Shown here one piece after another: positions 7,730-15,572 of a stretch of DNA of 37,011 bases. The DNA lies in NCBI GenBank assembly GCA_017524805.1, contig JAFXUX010000010.1:1-37011 (forward strand), given 5' to 3'. A model generated the notes under the pieces. It was not told the origin of the DNA. It saw only the letters and a list, made by a program, of their open reading frames with translations, and searched no databases. The stretch comes from Candidatus Methanomethylophilaceae archaeon (GTDB lineage: Archaea; Thermoplasmatota; Thermoplasmata; Methanomassiliicoccales; Methanomethylophilaceae). Numbering within the stretch: the stretch's first letter is position 1; every line of letters begins with the position of its first letter. The translations under genes and the position numbers were made by a program.

Positions 7730-9391
7730 ATGCCTTGCATCCCAAGAAAGAACATAACCAGCGATGAAAGGCTGGGTGATCTCATCGAGAAATGCGCTCG
7801 CGAGCATCCCGACAACGATGCGATCGTCTACGTCGACAGAGAGCTGAGGCTTTCATGGACCCAATGGAACGCGGAAGTCGACCTGGTCGCCAAAGGCCTC
7901 ATGGGCATGGGCGTGAAAAAGGGGGAAAAAGTGGCGATATGGGCCACCAACGTCCCCGACTGGATCACCCTCATGTTCGCCACCGCCAAGATAGGCGCGA
8001 TACTTCTCACCATCAACACCAATTACAGGAGAGCTGAGCTCGATTACGTCCTCAAGCAGTCCGACATGGAATACCTGTTCCTCATCGACGGAGTCAGGGA
8101 CGTGGACTACGTCGACACAGTATACGATCTCATCCCGGAGCTGAGGAAACAGCCGAGAGAGACCTTCCACAGCGAGACCTACCCGTACCTCAAGAAAGTC
8201 GTGTTCCTCGGGCCCCAGAAGCACCGCGGGATGTACACGATGAATGAGGTGAAATCACTGGCCGTGAGCGTCAGCGACAGCGAGTATCAGGAGAGGAAGG
8301 ATTCCGTCGATGTGCACGACGTCACTATGATGCAGTACACGTCCGGAACCACGGGATTCCCCAAGGGAGTCATGCTCACCCACTTCAACATCGCCAACGA
8401 TGGATACTGGCTCGGCGCGAACATGAACTATTGCTCGGACGACCGCCTGTGCATCAACGTCCCGCTGTTCCATTGCTTCGGATGCGTGCTCGGAGTCATG
8501 GCGTGCATAAACCACTGCGTCACCATGGTCTTCTGCGAGGTGTTCGACCCGGTGAAGGTGATGACGTCCATCGAGACCGAGCGCTGCACCTCCGTGTACG
8601 GCGTCCCCACGATGTACATCAACATCCTGAACCACAAGCTGTTCAATAAATTCGATTTCTCATCCCTCAGAACCGGGATAATGGCCGGATCTCCATGCCC
8701 GATCAAAGCTATGGAACAGGTTGTCGACAAGATGAACATGAAGGAGATCACTATAGTCTACGGCCTGACCGAAGCTTCCCCGGGAATGACGCAGACGACC
8801 TACGACGAGCCTTCGATGGAGAAGAAATGCTCCTCCGTCGGGAAGAAGCTTCAGGGAATCGACACGGTCATCCTCGATCCAGAGACCTACGAGCCCTGCC
8901 CGGACGGCGTGATCGGCGAGTTCTGCTGCAAAGGCTACAACGTCATGAAAGGGTACTACAAGATGCCCGAGGAGACCGCCAAAGTCATCGACAAGAACGG
9001 ATACCTCCATTCCGGAGATCTGGGATACAGGGATTCGGACGGATACTTCTATGTTACAGGAAGGATAAAGGACATGATCATCCGCGGCGGGGAAAACGTC
9101 TACCCCAAAGAGATAGAGGATTTCCTCTACCACTGCCCCGGGATCAGGGATGTGCAGGTCGTCGGAGTCCCCAGCCAGAAATATGGCGAGCAGGTCGGAG
9201 CATTCATCATAAAGGAGCCTGGATCCGATCTTACCGAGCAGGACGTCTTCGACTACTGCAAAGGCCAGATCGCCTGGTACAAATCCCCGAAGTTCGTCCA
9301 GTTCGTGGATGCGTTCCCGGAGAACGCCGCCGGAAAGATCAAGAAATACAAGCTCCGCGAGATGGCCCACGAAATCTGGCCGGATGCTTGA
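7730..9391 (+). CDS. AMP-forming acyl-CoA synthetase (fatty-acid-CoA ligase type)
   Basis: A 553-residue adenylate-forming enzyme that activates a carboxylic acid with ATP and joins it to CoA. Motifs are in order: YTSGTTGFPKGVMLTH (P-loop-like A3) at about 208, YGLTEASPGMTQT (A5) at about 343, SGDLGYRDSDGYFYVTGR (A7) at about 430, IKDMIIRGGENVYPKEIE (A8 hinge), and the catalytic lysine in NAAGKIKKYKL (A10) near the C-terminus. The sequence is of the FadD/FadK-like branch, different from the two synthetases at 11290 and 13158. ATG 7730 follows the regulator stop by 10 bases with GAGGCGAT as ribosome-binding site. The length is normal. The substrate is probably a short, medium or branched acid; it is not predictable from sequence alone. 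Confidence 0.9.
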   Translation: MPCIPRKNITSDERLGDLIEKCAREHPDNDAIVYVDRELRLSWTQWNAEVDLVAKGLMGMGVKKGEKVAIWATNVPDWITLMFATAKIGAILLTINTNYRRAELDYVLKQSDMEYLFLIDGVRDVDYVDTVYDLIPELRKQPRETFHSETYPYLKKVVFLGPQKHRGMYTMNEVKSLAVSVSDSEYQERKDSVDVHDVTMMQYTSGTTGFPKGVMLTHFNIANDGYWLGANMNYCSDDRLCINVPLFHCFGCVLGVMACINHCVTMVFCEVFDPVKVMTSIETERCTSVYGVPTMYINILNHKLFNKFDFSSLRTGIMAGSPCPIKAMEQVVDKMNMKEITIVYGLTEASPGMTQTTYDEPSMEKKCSSVGKKLQGIDTVILDPETYEPCPDGVIGEFCCKGYNVMKGYYKMPEETAKVIDKNGYLHSGDLGYRDSDGYFYVTGRIKDMIIRGGENVYPKEIEDFLYHCPGIRDVQVVGVPSQKYGEQVGAFIIKEPGSDLTEQDVFDYCKGQIAWYKSPKFVQFVDAFPENAAGKIKKYKLREMAHEIWPDA

Positions 9392-9400
9392 ACCTTTTAA

Positions 9401-9430
9401 GGGGGCAGCTGTCCCCGCTTTTTTTATACC
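9401..9430 (+). terminator. Hairpin plus T7 tract, doubling as the next gene's TATA box
   Basis: GGGGGC, loop AGCT, GTCCCC (9401-9416) is followed by GC and seven T, a textbook intrinsic terminator ten bases after the synthetase stop. The T run continues into ATACC, giving TTTTTTTATACC, centred about 25 bases before ATG 9451 of the CbiX gene, so the same bases probably terminate one transcript and start the next. Confidence 0.65.
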
Positions 9431-9450
9431 CACCGATAGATTCCGAAACC

Positions 9451-10224
9451 ATGCCATTCTCAGTTCTCATCGTGGCCTATGGAACGGATCGCCCCGAAGG
9501 AAACGCGGCGGAGATCCAAGCGGACGAACTCACGGAGATCATCGGCACCGAGGTCCATACCGCGTACCTCCATGTGGGCGATCCGAAGATGGATGAGGCC
9601 CTGGCGGAGATCGCCCAGGAAAAGACGGATTCGTTGGTCGTGCTGCCTCTGTTCATGGCATCTGGAAGCCGCACCGACTCGCCGATCTTCGAGATATTCG
9701 ACGTCAACGAGGACACCCGCAGAGGAAGCATAGAGCTGGAAGGGCGCCGCGTAGAGGTCTACGTCGCCGATACGTTCACCATGAGCCCAGAATATCCCGA
9801 TGCGGTCCGCGATGCGGTCGGCAGAATGGCCGGGACAAAGGACGCAGGAATCATCGCGGTAGGGCATGGCTCAAGAGAAGGCAGGAATCTGAACGTCGTG
9901 AAGAATGGAGCCAGAGCGCTGAAGAACGCGGGATATGACGTCGTCTGCTGCAGCAACGAATTCAACGAGCCCTCGGTTGAGAAAGCGCTGGCCGAGACCG
10001 CTAAGAAACACGATTCGATATTCGTCCTGCCGATGTTCATCTCAGCGTCCAAGCATTCCAGGAAGGACGTTCCGATCAAGCTCGGCCTCGCAGAGAACGT
10101 CTCCGACGGCATGGTGAATGTCGGAGGCAAGAATGTTCATGTAAAGATAATGCAAGAGATCGGGTTGTGCCCCGAGATCACCGGCATCCTATGCGAATCG
10201 ATCAGGGCATCAGGGTTCCGTTGA
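9451..10224 (+). CDS. cbiX: Long-form sirohydrochlorin cobalto/nickel chelatase (CbiX type)
   Basis: A 257-residue protein made of two homologous halves, as in the long CbiX class of chelatases that insert Co (cobalamin path) or Ni (coenzyme F430 path) into sirohydrochlorin. The second half keeps both metal-binding histidines: His139 in VGHGSREGRN and His202 in ISASKHSRKDVP. In the first half the matching places are AYGT (Tyr for His) and ASGSRTDSP (Arg for His), so that half looks catalytically degenerate. The gene is probably leaderless, with the TATA box 25 bases upstream. It stands alone, though corrinoid and F430 demand in a methylotrophic methanogen explains its presence. Co versus Ni use cannot be decided from sequence. 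Confidence 0.85.
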   Translation: MPFSVLIVAYGTDRPEGNAAEIQADELTEIIGTEVHTAYLHVGDPKMDEALAEIAQEKTDSLVVLPLFMASGSRTDSPIFEIFDVNEDTRRGSIELEGRRVEVYVADTFTMSPEYPDAVRDAVGRMAGTKDAGIIAVGHGSREGRNLNVVKNGARALKNAGYDVVCCSNEFNEPSVEKALAETAKKHDSIFVLPMFISASKHSRKDVPIKLGLAENVSDGMVNVGGKNVHVKIMQEIGLCPEITGILCESIRASGFR

Positions 10225-10257
10225 TCCCGATCAAATAGGGCACCCTGCCCTGATCAA
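10221..10257 (+). terminator. Inverted repeats at the end of the CbiX gene
   Basis: AGGGC, five-base loop, GCCCT (10237-10251) is flanked by TTGATC (10221-10226, overlapping the TGA stop) and GATCAA (10252-10257), which can extend the stem across a bulge. TTT follows. It is a plausible terminator for the plus-strand gene in a convergent gap. Confidence 0.5.
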
Positions 10258-10327
10258 TTTCACAGAATAATCTGGGGGCAGATAATATGTCCCCAAGCTC
10301 TTGCACTATAATTTAATCTCAGAAAAT

Positions 10328-10345
10328 GGGAGGGGATTCCCTCCC
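10328..10345 (-). terminator. Perfect 7-bp hairpin ending the minus-strand TerB-like gene
   Basis: GGGAGGG, loop GATT, CCCTCCC begins nine bases past the TGA of the minus-strand gene; on that strand it is followed by ATTTTCTG. Together with the structure at 10221-10257 it insulates the two convergent genes. Confidence 0.55.
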
Positions 10346-10353
10346 GATAAGTT

Positions 10354-11214
10354 TCAGAAGAGAACGGTCTTGTCGGTGACGCCAACGATTTCCGCGCTGC
10401 CGCCCTCGAGGGTGAAGAACGCGATCTCAAGGTTGTTCTTGAGGTACATGCTGGCGATTTCGGGCAGAGCGGATCCGAAGGCCATGGAGAGCCTCTTGTC
10501 GTCGCAGAACACGGCTTTCCCATCCCAGCGGACGAATTCCTCCCCGTTGAAAGCGAGAATCTCGCAGTTGGGATTCTTCTGGATCTGGGCGTACACATCT
10601 TTGAAGGTCCCGATTCCGAAGTAGATCTTGCCGTCAAGAACAGTCTTGAATCCGAGCACCCTCATCCTGGGCTGGCCGTCGCGGTTGGTGGCGAGGACGA
10701 AGGCCCCTGCCTCATCGAGATAGCTGTCGATGAGCTCCATGGGGGTTGGCGGCTCAAGAGGCTCGATGAGCTGGGCTATCCATTTCTTCTCGTCGTCCGT
10801 GACTTTGCCGTCTATGGCGCAGATCATCAGGCAGAGCATGACGATCTTATCCTTGGTCTCGGGAGAGACGAGCTCGATGATATCGACCATAAGATCGGCG
10901 GCGTTCTTCACATTGTCAGGCTTGTCGAGGCCCATGTCCTTGAACATTTGGACCGCTTCCTCGTAGCTGACATCTTTCCCGGCGGATTTGTCGAAGAGAG
11001 GCTTTATGACGACGAACTCTTTCTCGGAGAGCTCCCCATCGGCGGCGACCGCGGCAAGAACGAAACTGAGGTAATCGGTGTAAGCGTCCATACCATCGGC
11101 GTTGATGATGCTGAGGTCATCGAGGACGCTGACGGAAAGCTGATTGAATTTCTGGTTGAAAGTGATGGGATCCATCTCTTCCAATGCTTTGCAGAGCTCT
11201 TCAAAACTGCTCAT
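10354..11214 (-). CDS. TerB-like helical domain fused to NimC/NimA-type split-barrel flavoprotein domain
   Basis: 286 residues in two parts. Residues about 1-150 are all-helical and hold two copies of the TerB-type acidic motif: AAVAADGELSEKEFVVI at about 54 and CAIDGKVTDDEKKWIAQLI at about 131. Residues about 160-286 match the pyridoxamine-phosphate-oxidase-like split barrel of the NimC/NimA group: EAGAFVLATNRDGQPRMRVL, then GKIYFGIGTFKDVYAQIQ, NPNCEILAFNGEEFVRWDG and a C-terminal strand. Such barrels bind FMN or haem and often reduce or sense small molecules. I do not know this fusion as a named family; a metal or redox stress role is a guess from the TerB half. The start is ATG 11214, and the gene is alone between terminators. 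Confidence 0.75.
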   Translation of the reverse strand: MSSFEELCKALEEMDPITFNQKFNQLSVSVLDDLSIINADGMDAYTDYLSFVLAAVAADGELSEKEFVVIKPLFDKSAGKDVSYEEAVQMFKDMGLDKPDNVKNAADLMVDIIELVSPETKDKIVMLCLMICAIDGKVTDDEKKWIAQLIEPLEPPTPMELIDSYLDEAGAFVLATNRDGQPRMRVLGFKTVLDGKIYFGIGTFKDVYAQIQKNPNCEILAFNGEEFVRWDGKAVFCDDKRLSMAFGSALPEIASMYLKNNLEIAFFTLEGGSAEIVGVTDKTVLF

Positions 11215-11289
11215 GAAGGTACGAATCGCATGGCTTTCTTATAATTATTACGCGCACGAGCGCAATAACACCGAGTTAGCGCATTATGA

Positions 11290-12939
11290 TCAGACGTGCT
11301 TTCCGTGGTCTTTCCTGCGAATATCGACCCTCTTGATCTTTCCGCTGATGGATTTCGGGAGTTCGGAAACAAAATCGATGACCCTCGGATACTTGTAGGG
11401 AGCGGTGTTATGCTTCACGTAATCCTGGATCTCTTTTTTGAGCTCGTCGGATGGCTGGTACTTGTCCCTCAGAACGATCGTGGCTTTGACGAGGTTGCCT
11501 CTCACCGGGTCTGGGACAGAAGTCACGGCGCATTCTAGGACTGCGGGATGCTCCAGCACGCAGCTCTCGACCTCGAAGGGGCTGATCCTGTATCCGGAGG
11601 ATTTGATTATATCGTCGTTCCTGCCGGAATACCAGAAATAACCGTCCTCGTCCTTCCATGCCACGTCGCCTGTGTGGTGCCACCCGCCGCGGAGCGTCTG
11701 CGCGGTCTTCTCCGGGTCTTTGTAATATTCTTTGAATATCCCGGGGACTCTGGGCTCGATGCTGACGACTATCTCCCCCTCCTCGCCGACATCGCATGGA
11801 TTGCCGTCGTCATCGATGATCTCCACGCGATACTGCGGCGAAGGCTTTCCCATGGACCCAGGCTTGGGGATCATTCCTTTGAGAGTGCCGACGATGACGG
11901 ACGATTCGGTCTGCCCGAACGCTTCCATCAGCCTCAGGCCGGTCGCCTCGTACCATTTGTTGTATGTGTCCGGATTCAGAGCTTCGCCTGCTATGCAGCA
12001 GTTCTTCAGCGAAGACAGATCATAGCCTTCGACGCCAGCGTTCAGATAGAGCCTGAACATCGTTGGCGGACAGCAGAACGTCGTGATCCTGTATTTCTCG
12101 ATCATGCCGAGGATTCTGTGGGGATCGAACCTATCGAACTCGTAGACGAAGGTGCACCCTTCCATAATCCAGACCGAATAGATGCGTCCCCAAGCGGTCT
12201 TTGCCCACCCTGTGTCGGCGACCGTCCAATGGATGCCGTCGGGATCGACCTGGTGCCAGTGCTTCCCCAGAAGGGTATGGCCGAGCGGATACGTCTGGTC
12301 GTGGACCGCCATCTTCGGGTTGTCCGAGGTACCCGATGTGAAATACATGAGGAACTTGTCGGTCTTATGGGTGGGGACGCGCTCCCATACATCGGAATAG
12401 GTTTCCACCTCTGAATCGAAATCAAGCCATCCCTCCCTCTGGCCTCCGACTATGAATTTGCATGCCAGTTCTTTAGTGGATTCCGCCGCATCGAAGGAAT
12501 CGGCGGCATCGGTCAGAACCGTGACCACGGCTGCTTTGATTCCGGCCGCTTTGATGCGGTAGTCTATGTCATGGGGTTTGAGCATGAAGGTCGCCGGGAC
12601 CGGTATGGCGCCCATCTTATGGAGGGCGGTGATGATGTACCAGAACTGATAGCTGTCCTTGAGGACCAAGAGAACGAAATCGCCTTTCTTTATTCCTTTG
12701 GCCGCGAAATAATTGCAGGTTTTGTCGCTGAGCCTTTTTATGTCCGCAAAGGTGAATATCTTCTCGTTTCCGAAATCGTCCACCCAAATCATGGCCTTCC
12801 TGTCCGGGTCGTTGATGGCGATGTCATCAACTATGTCATAGGCAAAATTGAAGCTGTCCGGACAGTCTATGTCCATGTGCGTCAGAAGACCGTTTTCATC
12901 GTAGGTCTCCTTGACGTATCTGAGGTTGACGTTTCTCAT
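11290..12939 (-). CDS. AMP-forming acyl-CoA synthetase, medium/short-chain (ACSM-like)
   Basis: 549 residues of the acetyl-CoA-synthetase-like medium-chain branch. Motifs: YFTSGTSDNPKMAVHDQTYP (A3, with the branch-specific N-P-K-M and H-D) at about 195, ADTGWAKTAWG near 245, EAFGQTESSVIVG (A5) at about 340, HTGDVAWKDEDGYFWYSGR (A7), NDDIIKSSGYRISPFEVE (A8) and SISGKIKRVDIRRKD (A10 Lys). It is closely similar along its length to the product of 13158-14816, so the two are paralogues from a local duplication. It has its own promoter with three phased palindromes upstream, unlike its neighbour. The start ATG 12939 has GGACGAAGG upstream. Likely substrates are short, branched or aromatic acids. 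Confidence 0.9.
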   Translation of the reverse strand: MRNVNLRYVKETYDENGLLTHMDIDCPDSFNFAYDIVDDIAINDPDRKAMIWVDDFGNEKIFTFADIKRLSDKTCNYFAAKGIKKGDFVLLVLKDSYQFWYIITALHKMGAIPVPATFMLKPHDIDYRIKAAGIKAAVVTVLTDAADSFDAAESTKELACKFIVGGQREGWLDFDSEVETYSDVWERVPTHKTDKFLMYFTSGTSDNPKMAVHDQTYPLGHTLLGKHWHQVDPDGIHWTVADTGWAKTAWGRIYSVWIMEGCTFVYEFDRFDPHRILGMIEKYRITTFCCPPTMFRLYLNAGVEGYDLSSLKNCCIAGEALNPDTYNKWYEATGLRLMEAFGQTESSVIVGTLKGMIPKPGSMGKPSPQYRVEIIDDDGNPCDVGEEGEIVVSIEPRVPGIFKEYYKDPEKTAQTLRGGWHHTGDVAWKDEDGYFWYSGRNDDIIKSSGYRISPFEVESCVLEHPAVLECAVTSVPDPVRGNLVKATIVLRDKYQPSDELKKEIQDYVKHNTAPYKYPRVIDFVSELPKSISGKIKRVDIRRKDHGKHV

Positions 12940-12975
12940 AGTCCTTCGTCCTGATTGGGCCTATGATTGGATGCT

Positions 12976-12988
12976 CATATTTAATATC
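12976..12988 (-). promoter_or_regulatory. TATA box of the acyl-CoA synthetase gene at 12939
   Basis: On the minus strand this reads GATATTAAATATG, about 43 bases before the ATG, leaving a leader of roughly 18 bases with a GGACGAAGG ribosome-binding site. It is the only good TATA match between the gene and the palindromes further upstream. Confidence 0.5.
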
Positions 12989-13010
12989 AATGAATCATTG
13001 GCCCGATTTT

Positions 13011-13088
13011 TACGAATTTCGTAGATAAAAATTCCATGTCTTTACGAATTTCGTTTTTATGTTTATCAAAATAATACGCTTTTCGTAT
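13011..13088 (-). promoter_or_regulatory. Three palindromic operator-like sites at exact 32-bp spacing
   Basis: Site 1 TACGAATTTCGTA (13011-13023) is a perfect palindrome around a central T. Site 2 (13043-13055) repeats the 11-base core ACGAATTTCGT. Site 3 ATACG-N5-CGTAT (13074-13088) is a looser version. The ACG of the three sites begins at 13012, 13044 and 13076, so they lie 32 bp apart, three helical turns, all on one face of the DNA. They lie 25-110 bp upstream of the TATA box of the minus-strand synthetase gene. This is what a cooperatively bound dimeric regulator would need. The regulator is unknown; the XRE-cupin protein encoded at 15388-14813 is a candidate. Confidence 0.7.
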
Positions 13089-13157
13089 CGAATAATCAAT
13101 CGAAATGTCTGGCGGCAATGAGGATTATAAAGGGGTAAAAAGTTTGGATGGGAACCG

Positions 13158-14816
13158 TCACTGGTTCTTGAGGGCTTCTTCCTCGTTCTTCTTTCTGATT
13201 TCCACCCTGCGTATCTTGCCGCTGATGGTCTTGGGAAGTTCGGGAACGAATTCCACAGCCCTCGGGTACTTGTACGGAGCGGTATTGTGCTTCACGTAAT
13301 CCTGGATCTCTTTCTTCATGGCTTCGGAGGGCTCATACCCTTCCCTGAGGACGATGGTAGCCTTCACGAGCTGCCCTCTTATGGGATCGGGGACACCGGT
13401 CACTGCGCATTCCAGGACGGCAGGGTGCTCCAGCGCGCAGCTCTCGACCTCGAAGGGGCTGATCCTGTAGCCTGAGGATTTGATTATGTCGTCGTTCCTC
13501 CCGGAGAACCAGAAGTATCCGTCCTCATCCTTCCATGCGATATCGCCGGTGTGGTGCCATCCGTTGCGGAGGGTCTCCGCGGTTTTCTCGGGGTTGCGGT
13601 AATATCCCGTCATGATTCCGGGGACTTTGGGCTCTATGCTGACTACGATCTCCCCAGTAGTCCCCGGAGGACAGGAATTGCCGTCCTCATCTATGATGTC
13701 GACCTTGAACTGAGGCGAGGGTTTGCCCATGGATCCGGGCTTCGGGGTCATCCCCCTAATCGTTCCGATGGTCATGGTGGTCTCGGTCTGGCCGTACCCT
13801 TCCATGAGCTTCAATCCGGTCTCCTCATACCATTTCTCGTATGTGTCTGGGTTCAGAGCCTCGCCTGCGATGCAGCAGTTCTTCAGCGATGATAGATCAT
13901 GCCCCTCCAATCCGGCGTTGAGATAGAGCCTGAACATCGTCGGAGGGCAGCAGAACGTAGTGATCCTGTGCTTCTCAATCATGTTCAGTATCTCGGACGG
14001 ATCGAACTTATCGTATTCGTAAACGAAAACGGCGGATTCCATTATCCACTGGCCGTAAAGGGACCCCCATACGGCTTTTCCCCAGCCGGTATCGGCGACG
14101 GTCCAATGGAGCCCTTCAGAATCCACCTGGTGCCAGTGCTTCGCCGTCATTATGTGCCCCAGAGAGTACGTATGGTCGTGGAGGACCATCTTAGGGTTGC
14201 TGGACGTCCCTGAGGTGAAATACATGATCATGGGCTCGACAGCTTTGGTCTCCCTTCTGGCGAATCCTTCGGGAGCCTTCTCGACTTCGGCGTCGAAATC
14301 CAGCCATCCTTCGCGGGGCGCCCCGGAAAGCAGCTTGACCTTCAGGGAGGGGATGTCCTCGGCGGCCTCCACAGCTCCGCTGATGTTGGATTGGTCGGTG
14401 CATATCACGGCTTTGACGTCGGCGGATCTAATCCTGTATTCGATGTCGTGCTTCGTGAGCATATGCGTGGCAGGAGCGACAATGGCCCCAAGCTTGTGCA
14501 ATGCGACTATCGAATACCAGAACTGGAACTTCTGCTTCAGGATGAGCATCACCACGTCGCCTTTCCCGATTCCCAGTGATGCGAGGCAATTCGCGGTCTT
14601 GTCGCTCATCCTCTTCATCTCGGAGAAAGTGAATTTCCTCTCCTCGCCCGTGCAGCTCTCCCATACGAGGGCGGTGCGGTTAGGGTCGTTGACAGCGATG
14701 TCGTCCACTATGTCGTATCCGAAATTGTAATTCTCAGGATACTTGATCCTGTATTCTTTGAGAAGCCCTTCCCCGTCGTAAGTCTCCTCAAGATAGCGGT
14801 TGTTTATGCCCCTCAT
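13158..14816 (-). CDS. AMP-forming acyl-CoA synthetase, medium/short-chain (ACSM-like), operon with regulator
   Basis: 552 residues, close paralogue of the product of 11290-12939 with the same motifs: YFTSGTSSNPKMVLHD (A3), EGYGQTETTMTIG (A5), HTGDIAWKDEDGYFWFSGR (A7), NDDIIKSSGYRISPFEVE (A8) and TISGKIRRVEIRKK (A10 Lys). The ATG at 14816 overlaps the TGA of the upstream regulator gene in ATGA, so the two are translationally coupled; the in-frame ATG at 14855 would lie inside that gene and is rejected. The protein activates an organic acid to its CoA thioester with ATP. The duplicated pair probably differs in substrate range or regulation: this copy is tied to the regulator, the other has phased operators. 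Confidence 0.9.
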   Translation of the reverse strand: MRGINNRYLEETYDGEGLLKEYRIKYPENYNFGYDIVDDIAVNDPNRTALVWESCTGEERKFTFSEMKRMSDKTANCLASLGIGKGDVVMLILKQKFQFWYSIVALHKLGAIVAPATHMLTKHDIEYRIRSADVKAVICTDQSNISGAVEAAEDIPSLKVKLLSGAPREGWLDFDAEVEKAPEGFARRETKAVEPMIMYFTSGTSSNPKMVLHDHTYSLGHIMTAKHWHQVDSEGLHWTVADTGWGKAVWGSLYGQWIMESAVFVYEYDKFDPSEILNMIEKHRITTFCCPPTMFRLYLNAGLEGHDLSSLKNCCIAGEALNPDTYEKWYEETGLKLMEGYGQTETTMTIGTIRGMTPKPGSMGKPSPQFKVDIIDEDGNSCPPGTTGEIVVSIEPKVPGIMTGYYRNPEKTAETLRNGWHHTGDIAWKDEDGYFWFSGRNDDIIKSSGYRISPFEVESCALEHPAVLECAVTGVPDPIRGQLVKATIVLREGYEPSEAMKKEIQDYVKHNTAPYKYPRAVEFVPELPKTISGKIRRVEIRKKNEEEALKNQ

Positions 14817-15388
14817 TTCTCTGCGCCTCTCATGACGACTGCTATGAATTTGCATCCGCTCTTAGACGTGGCGTACATCCCATGGGGCTTGCCGGAGTCA
14901 TAATAGACCGAATCCCCGGGGCTCAGATCCATGATGCGCCCGTCGTGGGAGAATCTGAGAGTACCCTCCAGAATGTAATCGAACTCCTGGCCTTCGTGGG
15001 TAGAAACGCGGATCGGAGCGTTCTGGTCTTCCTCTATGTAAGGCGCGAAGACGACGAAAGGCTCTGATAGCTTGCTCTTGAATGTGGGAGCCAGATGCTG
15101 ATATTGGAAGCCTATCCTCCTCTTCATCGGGAGGCCCTTGCCATTTCTGACCAGAGCGAAGCCTGAAAGATGCGGGTTGTCTCCGGTGAGGAGCTCGACC
15201 ATATCGATGCCGAACCTCTCAGCGCATTTGTACAGGAACGTGAAGGAGAAATCTTTCTTCCCGGTCTCATACTCAAGATACTCCTCTACCGGCTTGCCTA
15301 CGACCTCCGCCATCTCTTCCGCAGAGATGTCGCAGAGTTCCCTCATCGCCACTATGCGTTCCGCCACTTCCGCTATGTTTGGTTCCAT
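14813..15388 (-). CDS. XRE-family regulator with C-terminal cupin domain
   Basis: 191 residues. The N-terminal 60 residues form a helix-turn-helix of XRE type (VAERIVAMRELCDISAEEM, then KPVEEYLEYETGKKDF), followed by a linker and a cupin_2 barrel at about 105-188 with STHEGQEFDYILEGTLRF and LSPGDSVYYDSGKPHGM, which keeps His, Glu and the second His of the ligand or metal site. ATG 15388 is preferred over the longer frame from 15442 because the TATA box lies between them. It overlaps the synthetase gene by four bases. Same architecture and same partner as the gene at 7168 but clearly diverged from it, so the regulator-ligase pair is a recurring cassette rather than a recent copy. Confidence 0.88.
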   Translation of the reverse strand: MEPNIAEVAERIVAMRELCDISAEEMAEVVGKPVEEYLEYETGKKDFSFTFLYKCAERFGIDMVELLTGDNPHLSGFALVRNGKGLPMKRRIGFQYQHLAPTFKSKLSEPFVVFAPYIEEDQNAPIRVSTHEGQEFDYILEGTLRFSHDGRIMDLSPGDSVYYDSGKPHGMYATSKSGCKFIAVVMRGAEK

Positions 15389-15414
15389 AACCGTCACTTG
15401 GCTCGCAATATGAT

Positions 15415-15430
15415 TGATGTATAAAATAGT
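15415..15430 (-). promoter_or_regulatory. TATA box of the regulator/acyl-CoA synthetase operon
   Basis: On the minus strand CACTATTTTATACATC contains ATTTTATA (15420-15427) with a purine/C-rich flank resembling a BRE. It lies about 36 bases before ATG 15388, giving a leader of about 10 bases. Confidence 0.55.
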
Positions 15431-15525
15431 GACACAGCCCACGGATGTATGTTATCGTCCATAATTTCAAGGTTTGATTTCAAGATTAAATATGTTTTAT
15501 ATCAATAGTTTCATAAAAAACAAAC

Positions 15526-15556
15526 GATCCCGACATTATCTCACAACGCCGGGATC
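15526..15556 (-). terminator. Hairpin and T-rich tract ending the 15573-16181 gene
   Basis: GATCCCG (15526-15532) pairs with CGGGATC (15550-15556) around a 17-base loop. On the minus strand it follows the gene's TGA and is itself followed by GTTTGTTTTTTATG, a T-rich release tract. Confidence 0.55.
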
Positions 15557-15572
15557 TGGATGGGGCCCGGAA

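Noticed and set aside
13011-13088. Regular short repeats considered as a CRISPR array
   Set aside because: Only three copies of an 11-base palindrome, the third degenerate, with no uniform long repeat; position upstream of a promoter fits operators.
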